From contig NZ_CANPWG010000067.1 of assembly GCF_947581915.1 (NCBI RefSeq), positions 62,001 through 126,000 of the forward strand: DNA of 64,000 nt, in the 5' to 3' direction. This document shows, piece by piece, positions 23,861 through 31,616 of the stretch. Position numbers and translations under genes: made by a program. Each line of letters starts with the position of its first letter. The first letter of the stretch is position 1. Source of the stretch: Candidatus Palauibacter scopulicola (lineage in GTDB: Bacteria; Gemmatimonadota; Gemmatimonadetes; Palauibacterales; Palauibacteraceae). The notes below the pieces were generated by a model. It searched no databases, was not told the DNA's origin, and saw only the letters and a list, made by a program, of their open reading frames with translations.

Positions 23861-26320
23861 ATGCGATCACGCAATCTCGCTCTTCTCGTTTCCCTGCTTC
23901 CCTTCGTTGCGGCGCTGGCGGCGCCGGGGGCGGCGCAGACTCATGCGGGCGGCCTGGACGATGCCGCCGGGGCCCCGATCATCGGCTTCGGGGCGGCGGC
24001 CGCGGTTTCCGGGGACGAGATCTTCGTCTCGCGGCCCGGCGAGTTCGCGGCGTTCCCGATGCCGGGCTCCGAACCCGGCAGCGTGCACATATTCCGGCGT
24101 GGCGGGGACGGCTGGGTGGAGGTCGCCACGATACCGGCCCCGAGCGGCGTGTACGGGGACGGCTTCGGCGAGGCGCTGGCCGTCGAGGGCGACATCCTCG
24201 TGGTCGGCGCCCCGAAGGAGAACGAGAGCCGGGGAGCGGCGTACGTCTTCGTCCGCGAAGGCACCATGTGGAGTTCCTGGGAACGGCTGGAGGCCCCGGA
24301 CGCGATGCCGGGAGACGCCTTCGGTTCCTCGGTCGCCGTGGGGGCCGGGGGCCAGTTCGGGGTGATCGGCGCTCCGGGGCGCGGCGCCAGCGGTTCGGTG
24401 TTCGCCTACGTGCAGTCCGACATGGGGCTGACGTCTGTCGAACTGACCGGGTCCGACGCCCCGGCGGACGCCCGTTTCGGGGCGGCCGTCAGCGTCGAGG
24501 GCGATCTGGCCCTCGTGGGCGCGCCCGGGCCGTTTGCGCTCAGCCAGTTCACACCGCCCGCGCCACCGCAGGCGGGGACCGGCTACCTGTTCCGCCGCAG
24601 CGGCACCGAATGGGATGAGGTCGCCCGGCTGACCCCGGCCGGCGGCATGGTGGCCGGCCTGTCCGCGGTGCTCATGGAGGGAGACGCATACCTCGGCTCT
24701 CCGCTCGCCAACCAGGCGCAGGGCTCCGTCTTCCGGTTCGCGGCGGACGACGATGGGACGTGGTCGCAGACGGGGTCGATCGCGGCTGCGTCGCCGTCTC
24801 CGGCGGCCTTCTTCGGCTATGCCCTCGCCGGGGCGGGCGGGCGACTCGTGGTCGGGGCGCCGGGCACAAACGCCTTCGCGGGCGCGGCGCACGTCCTCCG
24901 GGCAGGGGACGACGGCGCGTGGAGCGAGGAGACTTTGCTGGAAGGCGAAACCCGCGGGCTCATGGGCTTCATGGGCAACGCGGTGGCCGGAGGTGACGGC
25001 CTCGCCGTGGTCGGGGCGCCCGGCTCCGAGTTCTTCGAGGGCATCGGCTTCGTGTTCGAGCGCGACGCGGGCGGCACGTGGAGCGAGGCCGCTCCCATCC
25101 ATGAGACCGAACTGGGCCTGGCCGCCGTCAGGGGCGAAGAGATGCGATGCTCGGACGACGGGACGGTCGCCGGCTTCGATTGCTCCGAGGTGGACCTCGT
25201 CTCCTTCCTCCCGGCCCGGGAAGTCGGGGGCGCGCGCGGGATCATGGTCAGCGACATCTGGGGCTGGGTGGATCCGCAGACGGGCCGCGAGTACGCGATC
25301 CTCGGACGGTTCGACGGTACCTCCTTCATCGACGTGACCGACGCCGGGAATCCCATCTATCTCGGGAACCTCCCCCTCACCGAGGGCGCGATGCCCAACC
25401 TGTGGCGGGACATGAAGGTCCATGCCGACCACACCTTCATCGTGGCGGACAACGCCGGCGAACACGGGATGCAGGTCTTCGATCTCAGGCGGCTGCGGGA
25501 CGTGACCAATCCCCCGGTGGATTTCGACGAGGACGCCCACTACGCCGAATTCGCCTCCGCGCACAACATCGTCATCAACGAGGCGTCGGGCTTCGCCTAC
25601 GTGGTCGGCGGCAGCGGTGGCGGCGAGACCTGCGGCGGCGCGCTGCACATGGTGGACATCCGCGATCCGCGGAACCCGACCTTCGCCGGCTGTTTCGCGG
25701 ACCCCGAGACGGGGAACGCCGGATCGGGCGGCTATACGCACGACGCGCAGTGCGTCATCTACGAGGGCCCCGACGAGGATCACGTCGGCAGGGAGGTGTG
25801 CTTCAACGCGAGCGCGACGAAGCTCGGCATCGGAGACGTGACCGACAAGAACAACCCGACGCCGATCTCGAACGCCGCCTATCCGAACGTGGCCTACTCC
25901 CACCAGGGGTGGCTGTCGGAGGACCAGCGCTACTTCTACCTGAACGACGAACTCGACGAACTGTCGGGCGGGACGACCGGTACGCGGACGCTCGTGTGGG
26001 ACGTGGCGGATCTGGACGATCCGGTGCTCGTGCGGGAGTTCGTGCAGGACAACGCGGCGTCGGACCACAACCTCTACATCCGCGACAACCTCATGTACCA
26101 GTCGAACTACGTGAGCGGTCTCCGGATCTTCGACATCTCCGACCCGGAGAACCCCGTGCCGGCCGGCTTCTTCGACACGGTGCCGGGCAGCCCGGACGCG
26201 CCGGGCTTCGCGGGATCCTGGAGCAACTACCCGTTCTTCCCCTCCGGGAACATCATCGTGTCCAGCATGCGCGAGGGCCTGTTCGTGCTCAGGAAGCGGG
26301 AGCCCGCCCTCGTGCCTTAG
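23861..26320 (+). CDS. Choice-of-anchor B family secreted protein with FG-GAP repeats
   Basis: An 819-residue exported protein: signal peptide to about residue 25 (APGAAQ), then about six FG-GAP-like repeats of the form FGxAVAVEGDxxVVGAP (residues about 40-420), and a C-terminal half of choice-of-anchor B type (VSDIWGWVDPQTGREYAILG, FIDVTDAGNPIYLGNLP, DMKVHADHTFIVADNAGEHGMQVFDL). These are surface beta-propeller proteins of unknown ligand. There is no clear sorting tail. The last 32 bases overlap the orphan antitoxin on the other strand. Confidence 0.9.
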   Translation: MRSRNLALLVSLLPFVAALAAPGAAQTHAGGLDDAAGAPIIGFGAAAAVSGDEIFVSRPGEFAAFPMPGSEPGSVHIFRRGGDGWVEVATIPAPSGVYGDGFGEALAVEGDILVVGAPKENESRGAAYVFVREGTMWSSWERLEAPDAMPGDAFGSSVAVGAGGQFGVIGAPGRGASGSVFAYVQSDMGLTSVELTGSDAPADARFGAAVSVEGDLALVGAPGPFALSQFTPPAPPQAGTGYLFRRSGTEWDEVARLTPAGGMVAGLSAVLMEGDAYLGSPLANQAQGSVFRFAADDDGTWSQTGSIAAASPSPAAFFGYALAGAGGRLVVGAPGTNAFAGAAHVLRAGDDGAWSEETLLEGETRGLMGFMGNAVAGGDGLAVVGAPGSEFFEGIGFVFERDAGGTWSEAAPIHETELGLAAVRGEEMRCSDDGTVAGFDCSEVDLVSFLPAREVGGARGIMVSDIWGWVDPQTGREYAILGRFDGTSFIDVTDAGNPIYLGNLPLTEGAMPNLWRDMKVHADHTFIVADNAGEHGMQVFDLRRLRDVTNPPVDFDEDAHYAEFASAHNIVINEASGFAYVVGGSGGGETCGGALHMVDIRDPRNPTFAGCFADPETGNAGSGGYTHDAQCVIYEGPDEDHVGREVCFNASATKLGIGDVTDKNNPTPISNAAYPNVAYSHQGWLSEDQRYFYLNDELDELSGGTTGTRTLVWDVADLDDPVLVREFVQDNAASDHNLYIRDNLMYQSNYVSGLRIFDISDPENPVPAGFFDTVPGSPDAPGFAGSWSNYPFFPSGNIIVSSMREGLFVLRKREPALVP

Positions 26321-26531
26321 CGGGCGGAACGACCGGTCCCACGATGCCGACGACGGTCACGGTGCCCTGCAGCTCCTTCTGCGGGTACTCCGTCCGGCTT
26401 TGGCGCGGGGGCCGCAGTTCAGCGACTGGTCGCCCATTCTTGAGGATGACGACGGGTTCCCCCGTCTCGCAGACGCGATCCAGGACAGCGAAGCAGCGGG
26501 TCTTGAAGTCAGATGCGGCGATCGTTTCCAT
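26289..26531 (-). CDS. Phd/YefM-type antitoxin without toxin partner
   Basis: Eighty residues. METIAASDFKTRCFAVLDRV followed by GEPVVILKNGRPVAELRP is the Phd/YefM DNA-binding fold with its usual spacing; the C-terminal part (about 50-80) is the toxin-binding tail. Normally a toxin gene follows directly, but here the 3' end runs into the antisense end of the choice-of-anchor B gene and no toxin frame is present downstream. It may be an orphan, a remnant at the island edge, or act on a distant toxin. Confidence 0.8.
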   Translation of the reverse strand: METIAASDFKTRCFAVLDRVCETGEPVVILKNGRPVAELRPPRQSRTEYPQKELQGTVTVVGIVGPVVPPAKARGRAPAS

Positions 26532-26779
26532 GTGATTTCCGATGGGATTCGTGCGAACGGGCCAACCGTCCGTGGCCGGGATGCAGGTCTCCAGGCTTCG
26601 CAGATTGCTCGCGCCACACGGACACTCCTCCTATTCTTATCGAGGTTTCCTGCGGAGGGAAGAGAAGCTGCCCTGCTCGGGTCCCCACGGTAGGAGAAAC
26701 GAATGCTCTGGGCACTCAAAGCTACTGGTGTTCCACCATTCCGTACGTCTCGAACCTCAGAAGGACGATCCCCCCAACC

Positions 26780-27373
26780 ATGCCACGGCTGAGTTCCAGG
26801 GCCGCTCTTGCGGCTTACCTGCGTGATCATGTCGGGGAGGTCGTCGAATCCGCCGACCTACAGGCTGCTGCCAACCACGCGCTGCAGTACTCGCGCCGCT
26901 TGCGCGAACTACGCCAAGAGGGCTGGAAGATCAGTTCTCATCTTGACCGCGCCGACCTCAAGCCGGGGCAGTATGTGCTCGAGGAACTGCCACCCGACGA
27001 GCCTCCCTATCGTTTCGCGCATTCCATCCCTTCGTCGCTCCGAGCACAAGTCTTGGAACGAAACGGGTATACGTGTCAGATGTGCGGGGCGGGGGCAAGT
27101 GATCTGGACGAACGCGCTGGAGGTCGGCCAACGAAATTGCAAGTGGGCCACATCACCGACTTGAGCCATGGCGGGCAGAATACCCTGTCGAATCTTCGAG
27201 CCCTGTGCAGCACGTGCAATCAGGGAGCAAAGAACCTCGTGCAAGAGCCGCCGAGCTGGGTCTGGCTGCTCAGCCAACTCCGGCGTGCGACAAGAGACGA
27301 CCAACGCCAGGCGCTCGATTGGCTCAGGAACAAGTTCGACGAACCTGCTCGCCGCCGCAGCGAGGTAGATTAG
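26780..27373 (+). CDS. HNH endonuclease of a restriction-modification cassette
   Basis: From ATG 26780 the product has 197 residues. The N-terminal 75 residues resemble a small winged-helix-like domain (VVESADLQAAANHALQYSRRL). The C-terminal HNH domain shows CQMC and CSTC zinc knuckles, the VGHITDLSHGG metal-binding His segment, and NTLSNLRALC, so the nuclease core looks intact. Such HNH proteins often accompany cytosine-5 methyltransferases and cut the same site. About 110 bases separate it from the methyltransferase on the same strand. Confidence 0.88.
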   Translation: MPRLSSRAALAAYLRDHVGEVVESADLQAAANHALQYSRRLRELRQEGWKISSHLDRADLKPGQYVLEELPPDEPPYRFAHSIPSSLRAQVLERNGYTCQMCGAGASDLDERAGGRPTKLQVGHITDLSHGGQNTLSNLRALCSTCNQGAKNLVQEPPSWVWLLSQLRRATRDDQRQALDWLRNKFDEPARRRSEVD

Positions 27374-27482
27374 GAGACGGGGCCGTTTGAACCTCAAGGG
27401 GTGTTGACAGCCGGTTGATGAGCGCCGGAAGATTGGTAACGTGAGACGTAACTCGGGGGGCTAATCGGGAGGAGAGGCGGGA

Positions 27483-28469
27483 TTGCCGACGGTTCTTGAG
27501 ATTTGTGCGGGGGGCGGGGGTCAGGCGCTGGGGCTTGAGAACGCCGGTTTCGAGGCGGTGGGGTTGGTCGAGAACGACCACTACGCTTGCGCGACGCTCC
27601 GAAGGAACCGGCCGGCCTGGCCGGTTTTTGAAACCGATGTTCGGAGGCTCGACCCAGAAGGATTCCGAGGTGTGGACCTTGTTGCCGGGGGCGTACCCTG
27701 TCCTCCCTTTTCGGTCGCCGGGAAACAGCTCGGAGGCGAGGATGAACGGGATCTCTTCCCGGCTGCACTGCACCTGGTCGAACAACTCGACCCTGGTGGG
27801 GTTTTGCTCGAGAACGTGGCAGGCTTCGCTTCACGTCGCTTTATCGCGTACCGACGGGCCCTGATCTCTCGTTTGGACGGGCTGGGATACTGGGTGGATG
27901 CGAGCATCGTGAACGCCCGCGATTTCGGCGTACCGCAGTTGCGGCCGCGGTTCATTCTCGTGGCTGTGAAGAAGCACCTCGCACACTTCTTCGCGTGGCC
28001 CTCATCGACCACACCCGGCGCGTCCGTCGGTGAGGTACTCGTCGATCTGATGGCCTCACGAGGCTGGCCGGGAGCAGCCGAGTGGGCCGCGGGAGCAGAC
28101 GACATCGCGCCCACACTGGTTGGAGGCTCGAAGAAGCATGGCGGTGCGGACCTCGGACCGACCAGGGCTAGGGCCGCGTGGAAGCGACTTGGCGTCAACG
28201 GGCTATCACTTGCGGATGCCCCTCCGGGCCCCGACTTCCCCGTAGGGACGATGCCGCGGCTGACGGTCCGCATGGCGGCACGCATCCAAGGCTTCCCCGA
28301 CACATGGCGTTTCGAGGGAGGCAAGACCGCCGCTTACCGGCAAGTGGGCAACGCATTGCCACCACCTGTCGCCGAAGCCGTCGGTCGATCGCTCCGAGCG
28401 GCCCTGTTGCGGCAGGAACCTGACCTCAGCGCCGAAGAGCAGTTGGTACTTCGATACCAAACCGCATGA
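27483..28469 (+). CDS. DNA (cytosine-5) methyltransferase
   Basis: Three hundred and twenty-eight residues starting at TTG 27483 behind GGAGGAG. Ordered motifs of m5C methyltransferases are all present: I (LEICAGGGGQALGLE), IV with catalytic Cys (GGVPCPPFSVAGKQ), VI (LLENVAGF), VIII (PQLRPRFILVAV) and X (YRQVGNALPPPVA). The target-recognition region lies between about 180 and 265. Because the next gene is an NgoMIV relative, the likely target is GCCGGC or a related site; this is inference. The stop overlaps the endonuclease ATG by four bases. Confidence 0.94.
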   Translation: MPTVLEICAGGGGQALGLENAGFEAVGLVENDHYACATLRRNRPAWPVFETDVRRLDPEGFRGVDLVAGGVPCPPFSVAGKQLGGEDERDLFPAALHLVEQLDPGGVLLENVAGFASRRFIAYRRALISRLDGLGYWVDASIVNARDFGVPQLRPRFILVAVKKHLAHFFAWPSSTTPGASVGEVLVDLMASRGWPGAAEWAAGADDIAPTLVGGSKKHGGADLGPTRARAAWKRLGVNGLSLADAPPGPDFPVGTMPRLTVRMAARIQGFPDTWRFEGGKTAAYRQVGNALPPPVAEAVGRSLRAALLRQEPDLSAEEQLVLRYQTA

Positions 28470-29308
28470 CAAAGGAGATTCTTCATGCGGCCCGCCAAGG
28501 CCTGCACCGGCGGTTACAAGAAAAACTCTGGTCGCTGCAAGACGGGATAGCGAGCAATTCGGACAAGGACAGCCCGACAAGCGTCTCAATCGGGCGCACC
28601 TTGGCGGAGACGCTAGGCGTTCCTTCGGGAAAGCCTCGCCTCAGGGGATCGGCCGCAGGCGCCGAGTTCGAAAGGCAGACCGTTGATTTCCTTCGGGCTA
28701 CTTTTCCGGCCCTGCATCACCTTCGGCCGGGTCACTGGGAGATTGAGCCCGGCTCCGCCATCGCCAAGTTCGAGCAGTACTCCCACCTCGACGCTCTCAA
28801 GGAAGCGGCGGCCGGCAACGCCGCGCTTGCTGCGGTTCTGGGCAGTGATTACACGATCAAGCCCGACATCGTCATCGCCCGGGCGCCTGAGGAAGATGAC
28901 CGAATTAACCGAGAAGCCCCCTTCGTTGGAAACGACACCGCCGGACTCACCCCTCTCCGGAGACGGAACAACTCGCAACATCTCTTGCACGCCAGCGTCT
29001 CCTGCAAGTGGACGATCCGCAGCGACCGAACTCAAAACTCGCGGGCTGAGGCGTTGAATCTGGTCCGCAACCGGAAGGGTCGAGCACCTCACATCGCGGT
29101 CGTAACTGCCGAACCCTTGCCCAGTCGACTCGTTTCAATCGCCATCGGGACCGGCGATATCGACTGCACTTACCATGTAGCGCTTCACGAACTTCGCGAA
29201 GTCGTCGAAGCCTTGGAGTTGGACGACGCCCGGGAAACGCTCGACCTAATGGTCCACGGAAAGCGGCTTCGTGATGTGTCAGACTTGCCGCTTGACCTAG
29301 CCGTCTGA
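28466..29308 (+). CDS. NgoMIV-family type II restriction endonuclease
   Basis: Two hundred and eighty residues, close to NgoMIV (286). The family cuts GCCGGC as a tetramer. Recognisable elements are GAEFERQTVDFL, TIKPDIVIARAPEEDD with the catalytic Asp, the S-x-K core in SVSCKWTIRSDR, and QNSRAEALNLVRNRKG with the extra acidic residue, in the order and spacing of the family. ATG 28466 overlaps the methyltransferase stop (ATGA), so expression is coupled. Base composition is lower than the genome around it. Confidence 0.9.
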   Translation: MTKEILHAARQGLHRRLQEKLWSLQDGIASNSDKDSPTSVSIGRTLAETLGVPSGKPRLRGSAAGAEFERQTVDFLRATFPALHHLRPGHWEIEPGSAIAKFEQYSHLDALKEAAAGNAALAAVLGSDYTIKPDIVIARAPEEDDRINREAPFVGNDTAGLTPLRRRNNSQHLLHASVSCKWTIRSDRTQNSRAEALNLVRNRKGRAPHIAVVTAEPLPSRLVSIAIGTGDIDCTYHVALHELREVVEALELDDARETLDLMVHGKRLRDVSDLPLDLAV

Positions 29309-29317
29309 ACCGCTCTC

Positions 29318-29758
29318 GTGACGGAGTACAACCCCAAGTCCCCTGATGAAATCCACCGCAACATGTCCGCGATTCGAAGCACCGGCGGCAAGACGGAGGT
29401 CGCTCTCCGGTCGATCCTCCACCGACGCGGGCTCAGGTTCCGCAAAAACTACCCGAAGCTCCTGGGCCGACCGGACATCGTGTTCATCGGAGCTCGCGTC
29501 GCCGTGTTCATCGATGGCGATTACTGGCATGCGCGTGTTCTTCGCGAGCGGGGCCCCGAGGCTCTTGAAGCGCAACTCAAGACGTCGAATCAAGCGTACT
29601 GGATCGACAAGTTCACGAAGCGCGTTGTGCGCGACGACCATGTCACTGCCACGCTCCAAAACGAAGGCTGGACGGTGCTGCGGCTCTGGGAATCGGACGT
29701 TCGCGCCGACCTCGATCGTTCGGCGGATCTCATCTCCCACACCGTCCGCAGTTCATAA
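29318..29758 (+). CDS. vsr: Vsr-type mismatch endonuclease
   Basis: Very-short-patch repair nuclease that nicks T:G mismatches left by deamination of 5-methylcytosine. The 146-residue protein has MSAIRSTGGKTEVALRSILH, the catalytic Asp in LLGRPDIVFIGARVAVFIDG, WHAR, YWIDKFTKRVVRDDHVTATL and GWTVLRLWESDV. The zinc-binding Cys of the Escherichia coli enzyme's GCFWH segment is replaced by GDYWH. Start is GTG 29318, ten bases after the endonuclease stop; its place behind an m5C methyltransferase is the classical context. Convergent with the TIR-like gene. Confidence 0.9.
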   Translation: MTEYNPKSPDEIHRNMSAIRSTGGKTEVALRSILHRRGLRFRKNYPKLLGRPDIVFIGARVAVFIDGDYWHARVLRERGPEALEAQLKTSNQAYWIDKFTKRVVRDDHVTATLQNEGWTVLRLWESDVRADLDRSADLISHTVRSS

Positions 29759-29815
29759 CCACCACGCACTCGTTTCTTCAACGCCGTTTACCAGCGTACC
29801 AGCAGCTCCACCTGC

Positions 29816-30331
29816 CTACCTACTCCCTCCCCGTTCCTCCGCCGCCCTTTCCACCGCACGACTCAGGTCACGGTGCCTCCACGGTACGACCCGAATTGCC
29901 TTCTCCCCGATAACGGCAGGCATCCTCGCCGGCGGAGCCTTCCCCTGATACATGCCCACGACGCCCTTCCCTAGTCTCAGGCTCTCCCGCACCTCCCAGT
30001 CGACCCAACGACTCTCCGCCGTCTCACCCGAAAGAAACACGATCGTTACTGAACATTGCCTAATCCGCTCCCTGATTTTTCGCCGAATATACTCCGCTTC
30101 ACCGCTGTCGAAGGGCACCTTCACCGACCAATCTTTGAACTCCAGTTCGCTGTTCTCGTTCCTTGCTTGTCCTCTGAGGAGGTTCACCGAATCAAGATCG
30201 GTCGAGTTGAAGCTCAAGAACACGTTTCGCTTCTGCCCCTCACCATCCCCCCTCAGAATCCTCTTCGCCTCCCGTTCCAGCCGCCTCAGATCGCTAGGAT
30301 CGACTCCAGCGCTTCCACCACTTCCCCCCAT
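29816..30331 (-). CDS. TIR-like (DUF1863/ThsB-type) protein with Gly-rich N-terminus
   Basis: Last gene of the QueC/TGT/OGG/SLATT operon. ATG 30331 is fixed by GGGGAGGA ending seven bases upstream, inside the QueC 3' end; only two bases separate the QueC stop from it. The 171 residues begin MGGSGGSAG, then a charged helix (about 12-30) and a flavodoxin-like TIR-like domain: RNVFLSFNSTDLDSV (35-49), FKDWSVKVPF, IRRKIRERIRQCSVTIVFLS, and SRWVDWEVRESLRLGK with Glu113 where TIR NADases carry the catalytic Glu. ThsB proteins of Thoeris make a cyclic ADP-ribose signal from NAD on infection. Here it may produce the signal for the SLATT protein; NADase activity is inferred. Confidence 0.85.
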   Translation of the reverse strand: MGGSGGSAGVDPSDLRRLEREAKRILRGDGEGQKRNVFLSFNSTDLDSVNLLRGQARNENSELEFKDWSVKVPFDSGEAEYIRRKIRERIRQCSVTIVFLSGETAESRWVDWEVRESLRLGKGVVGMYQGKAPPARMPAVIGEKAIRVVPWRHRDLSRAVERAAEERGGSR

Positions 30332-30333
30332 TT

Positions 30334-30936
30334 CTAATCCTCCCCTTCTCTCTTGGCATCGGCAATTTCCCGGCACGCGATGCAGCCGCCGCACACCTCC
30401 TCCTCGCCCGCATGACACGAGTACGTTTTCGATACCCCCCTTTCCCTGGCCAACCTCAACACGTCTCGCTTTGAGCACCCTATTAGCGGCGCTAGCACCG
30501 ACACGCTTCTTCCCACAGACAGCCGAATGGCATCTTCTGCGCGGTTGACGAATTCCTCCGTCTGGTCATCAAACAGTCGTCGCCCCGGATCCAATAAACC
30601 GAGGGCAACCCCGTCTGCTCCGACCTCGACTGCATACGCCGCCCCCGCAACGAGCAACAAGAGATTTCGACCGGGCTGAAACGCATCTTCGTACACGTGC
30701 TGCTTGGGATCCGTTAAGCCGCTCGAGACGAGGCGACCGAAGTCACACAGATCGACCCGCTCTACCGTTGGCAGGCCAAATCGTGCGTGCACGTGCTGAC
30801 ACGCGAACCATTCCAACCTCGCGCTTCTTTGCCCATAGTTCACGAATAACGGGAACAGTTTGATTCCCTCTTCTTGAGCCAGAAGACTCATTACGGTCGA
30901 GTCGATTCCACCTGACACCAAGGTTACTATCGCCAT
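30334..30936 (-). CDS. QueC-like 7-cyano-7-deazaguanine synthase homologue
   Basis: Two hundred residues. PP-loop SGGIDST (8-14) binds ATP; VNYGQRSARLEW, PGRNLLLLVAGAAYA and the four zinc cysteines Cys174, 182, 185 and 188 follow as in QueC, which turns 7-carboxy-7-deazaguanine into preQ0. No queD, queE or folE genes are nearby, so it would need precursor from elsewhere, or acts on another target. It overlaps the OGG-like stop by ten bases. QueC-like genes are a marker of type IV CBASS (Cap9) and of the Qat system. As I recall, some defence QueC homologues attach the deazaguanine to protein N-termini; this has not been checked here. Confidence 0.92.
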   Translation of the reverse strand: MAIVTLVSGGIDSTVMSLLAQEEGIKLFPLFVNYGQRSARLEWFACQHVHARFGLPTVERVDLCDFGRLVSSGLTDPKQHVYEDAFQPGRNLLLLVAGAAYAVEVGADGVALGLLDPGRRLFDDQTEEFVNRAEDAIRLSVGRSVSVLAPLIGCSKRDVLRLARERGVSKTYSCHAGEEEVCGGCIACREIADAKREGED

Positions 30937-31616
30937 AGTGTCGTTTCCCTTTTTGCAGTTCGCACAACCAGCCAGACGGCCATGTCGAATGCCGCCGGCG
31001 AATATCCTCGCTTGTCAGCATACGCCATGAACAACTCCTCAAGTCCCTCGTATCGTGACAGCGTGTTTATCGTCCTGACACCCGACTCAATAATACCGAT
31101 CCAGTGCAAGTACGTGAGGACATGTACGTCTAGTACGGCAAGTCGCCTTGCAAAGCCGATGGTTCTCAAGTACAAGCTTGCCTGCTTCGGCCCTATGCCA
31201 GGTATCTCCGCCGCAAACGTCCGCCGTACGTCATCTTCCCCATCACCGTCACCCAGGAGGCCTCGGATAGACCCCCCATCATCATACACACGTTCCGCGG
31301 CTCCGCGAATGTGACCTGCCGTTCTCCGAAAAAACCTGTATCCTCTTCCCAGCGACAGCAGTGTCGCGTGTTCGGGTTCGTCGAGTCCACCTCGCCACCG
31401 GTCGGCCGACAGGAGCCCAGCTCGACCCAGTCGTCCCAGCGCAGCGTGACTCACCTCCCAGTGAACGCGACTCCCCAAAATACACCAGACAAGTTCCCGC
31501 CATAGATCATCCTCGCTATGGCCCTCCCATACCGGCACTGGTCGAATGTCGAGTTCGTGGTAAACAACTCGTATCGCCTCGTCGATCCGCGACAGCTCCC
31601 TTCCGGCCTTCCTCAT
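30927..31616 (-). CDS. OGG-like HhH-GPD DNA glycosylase/lyase homologue
   Basis: From ATG 31616 (ATGA overlap with the TGT-like stop; GGGGGA upstream) the protein has 229 residues. ELVWCILGSRVHWEV is the family's helical opening, and the helix-hairpin-helix EIPGIGPKQASLYLR (137-151) with Lys144 plus VLDVHVL with Asp163 are the catalytic Lys/Asp pair of bifunctional glycosylases. The core is therefore intact. In housekeeping context such enzymes remove 8-oxoguanine; between a TGT-like and a QueC-like gene it more likely handles a 7-deazaguanine-type base or a base-modified adduct. It corresponds to the OGG component of type IV CBASS. Confidence 0.88.
   Translation of the reverse strand: MRKAGRELSRIDEAIRVVYHELDIRPVPVWEGHSEDDLWRELVWCILGSRVHWEVSHAALGRLGRAGLLSADRWRGGLDEPEHATLLSLGRGYRFFRRTAGHIRGAAERVYDDGGSIRGLLGDGDGEDDVRRTFAAEIPGIGPKQASLYLRTIGFARRLAVLDVHVLTYLHWIGIIESGVRTINTLSRYEGLEELFMAYADKRGYSPAAFDMAVWLVVRTAKRETTLWR

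Noticed and set aside
27401-27440. Promoter for the methyltransferase from TTGACA at 27404
   Set aside because: No convincing -10 element at 16-18 bases; left out as a feature.
26780-29308. Depletion of GCCGGC sites as proof of the restriction target
   Set aside because: The site is common by eye in this GC-rich window; without a proper count against expectation nothing can be concluded.
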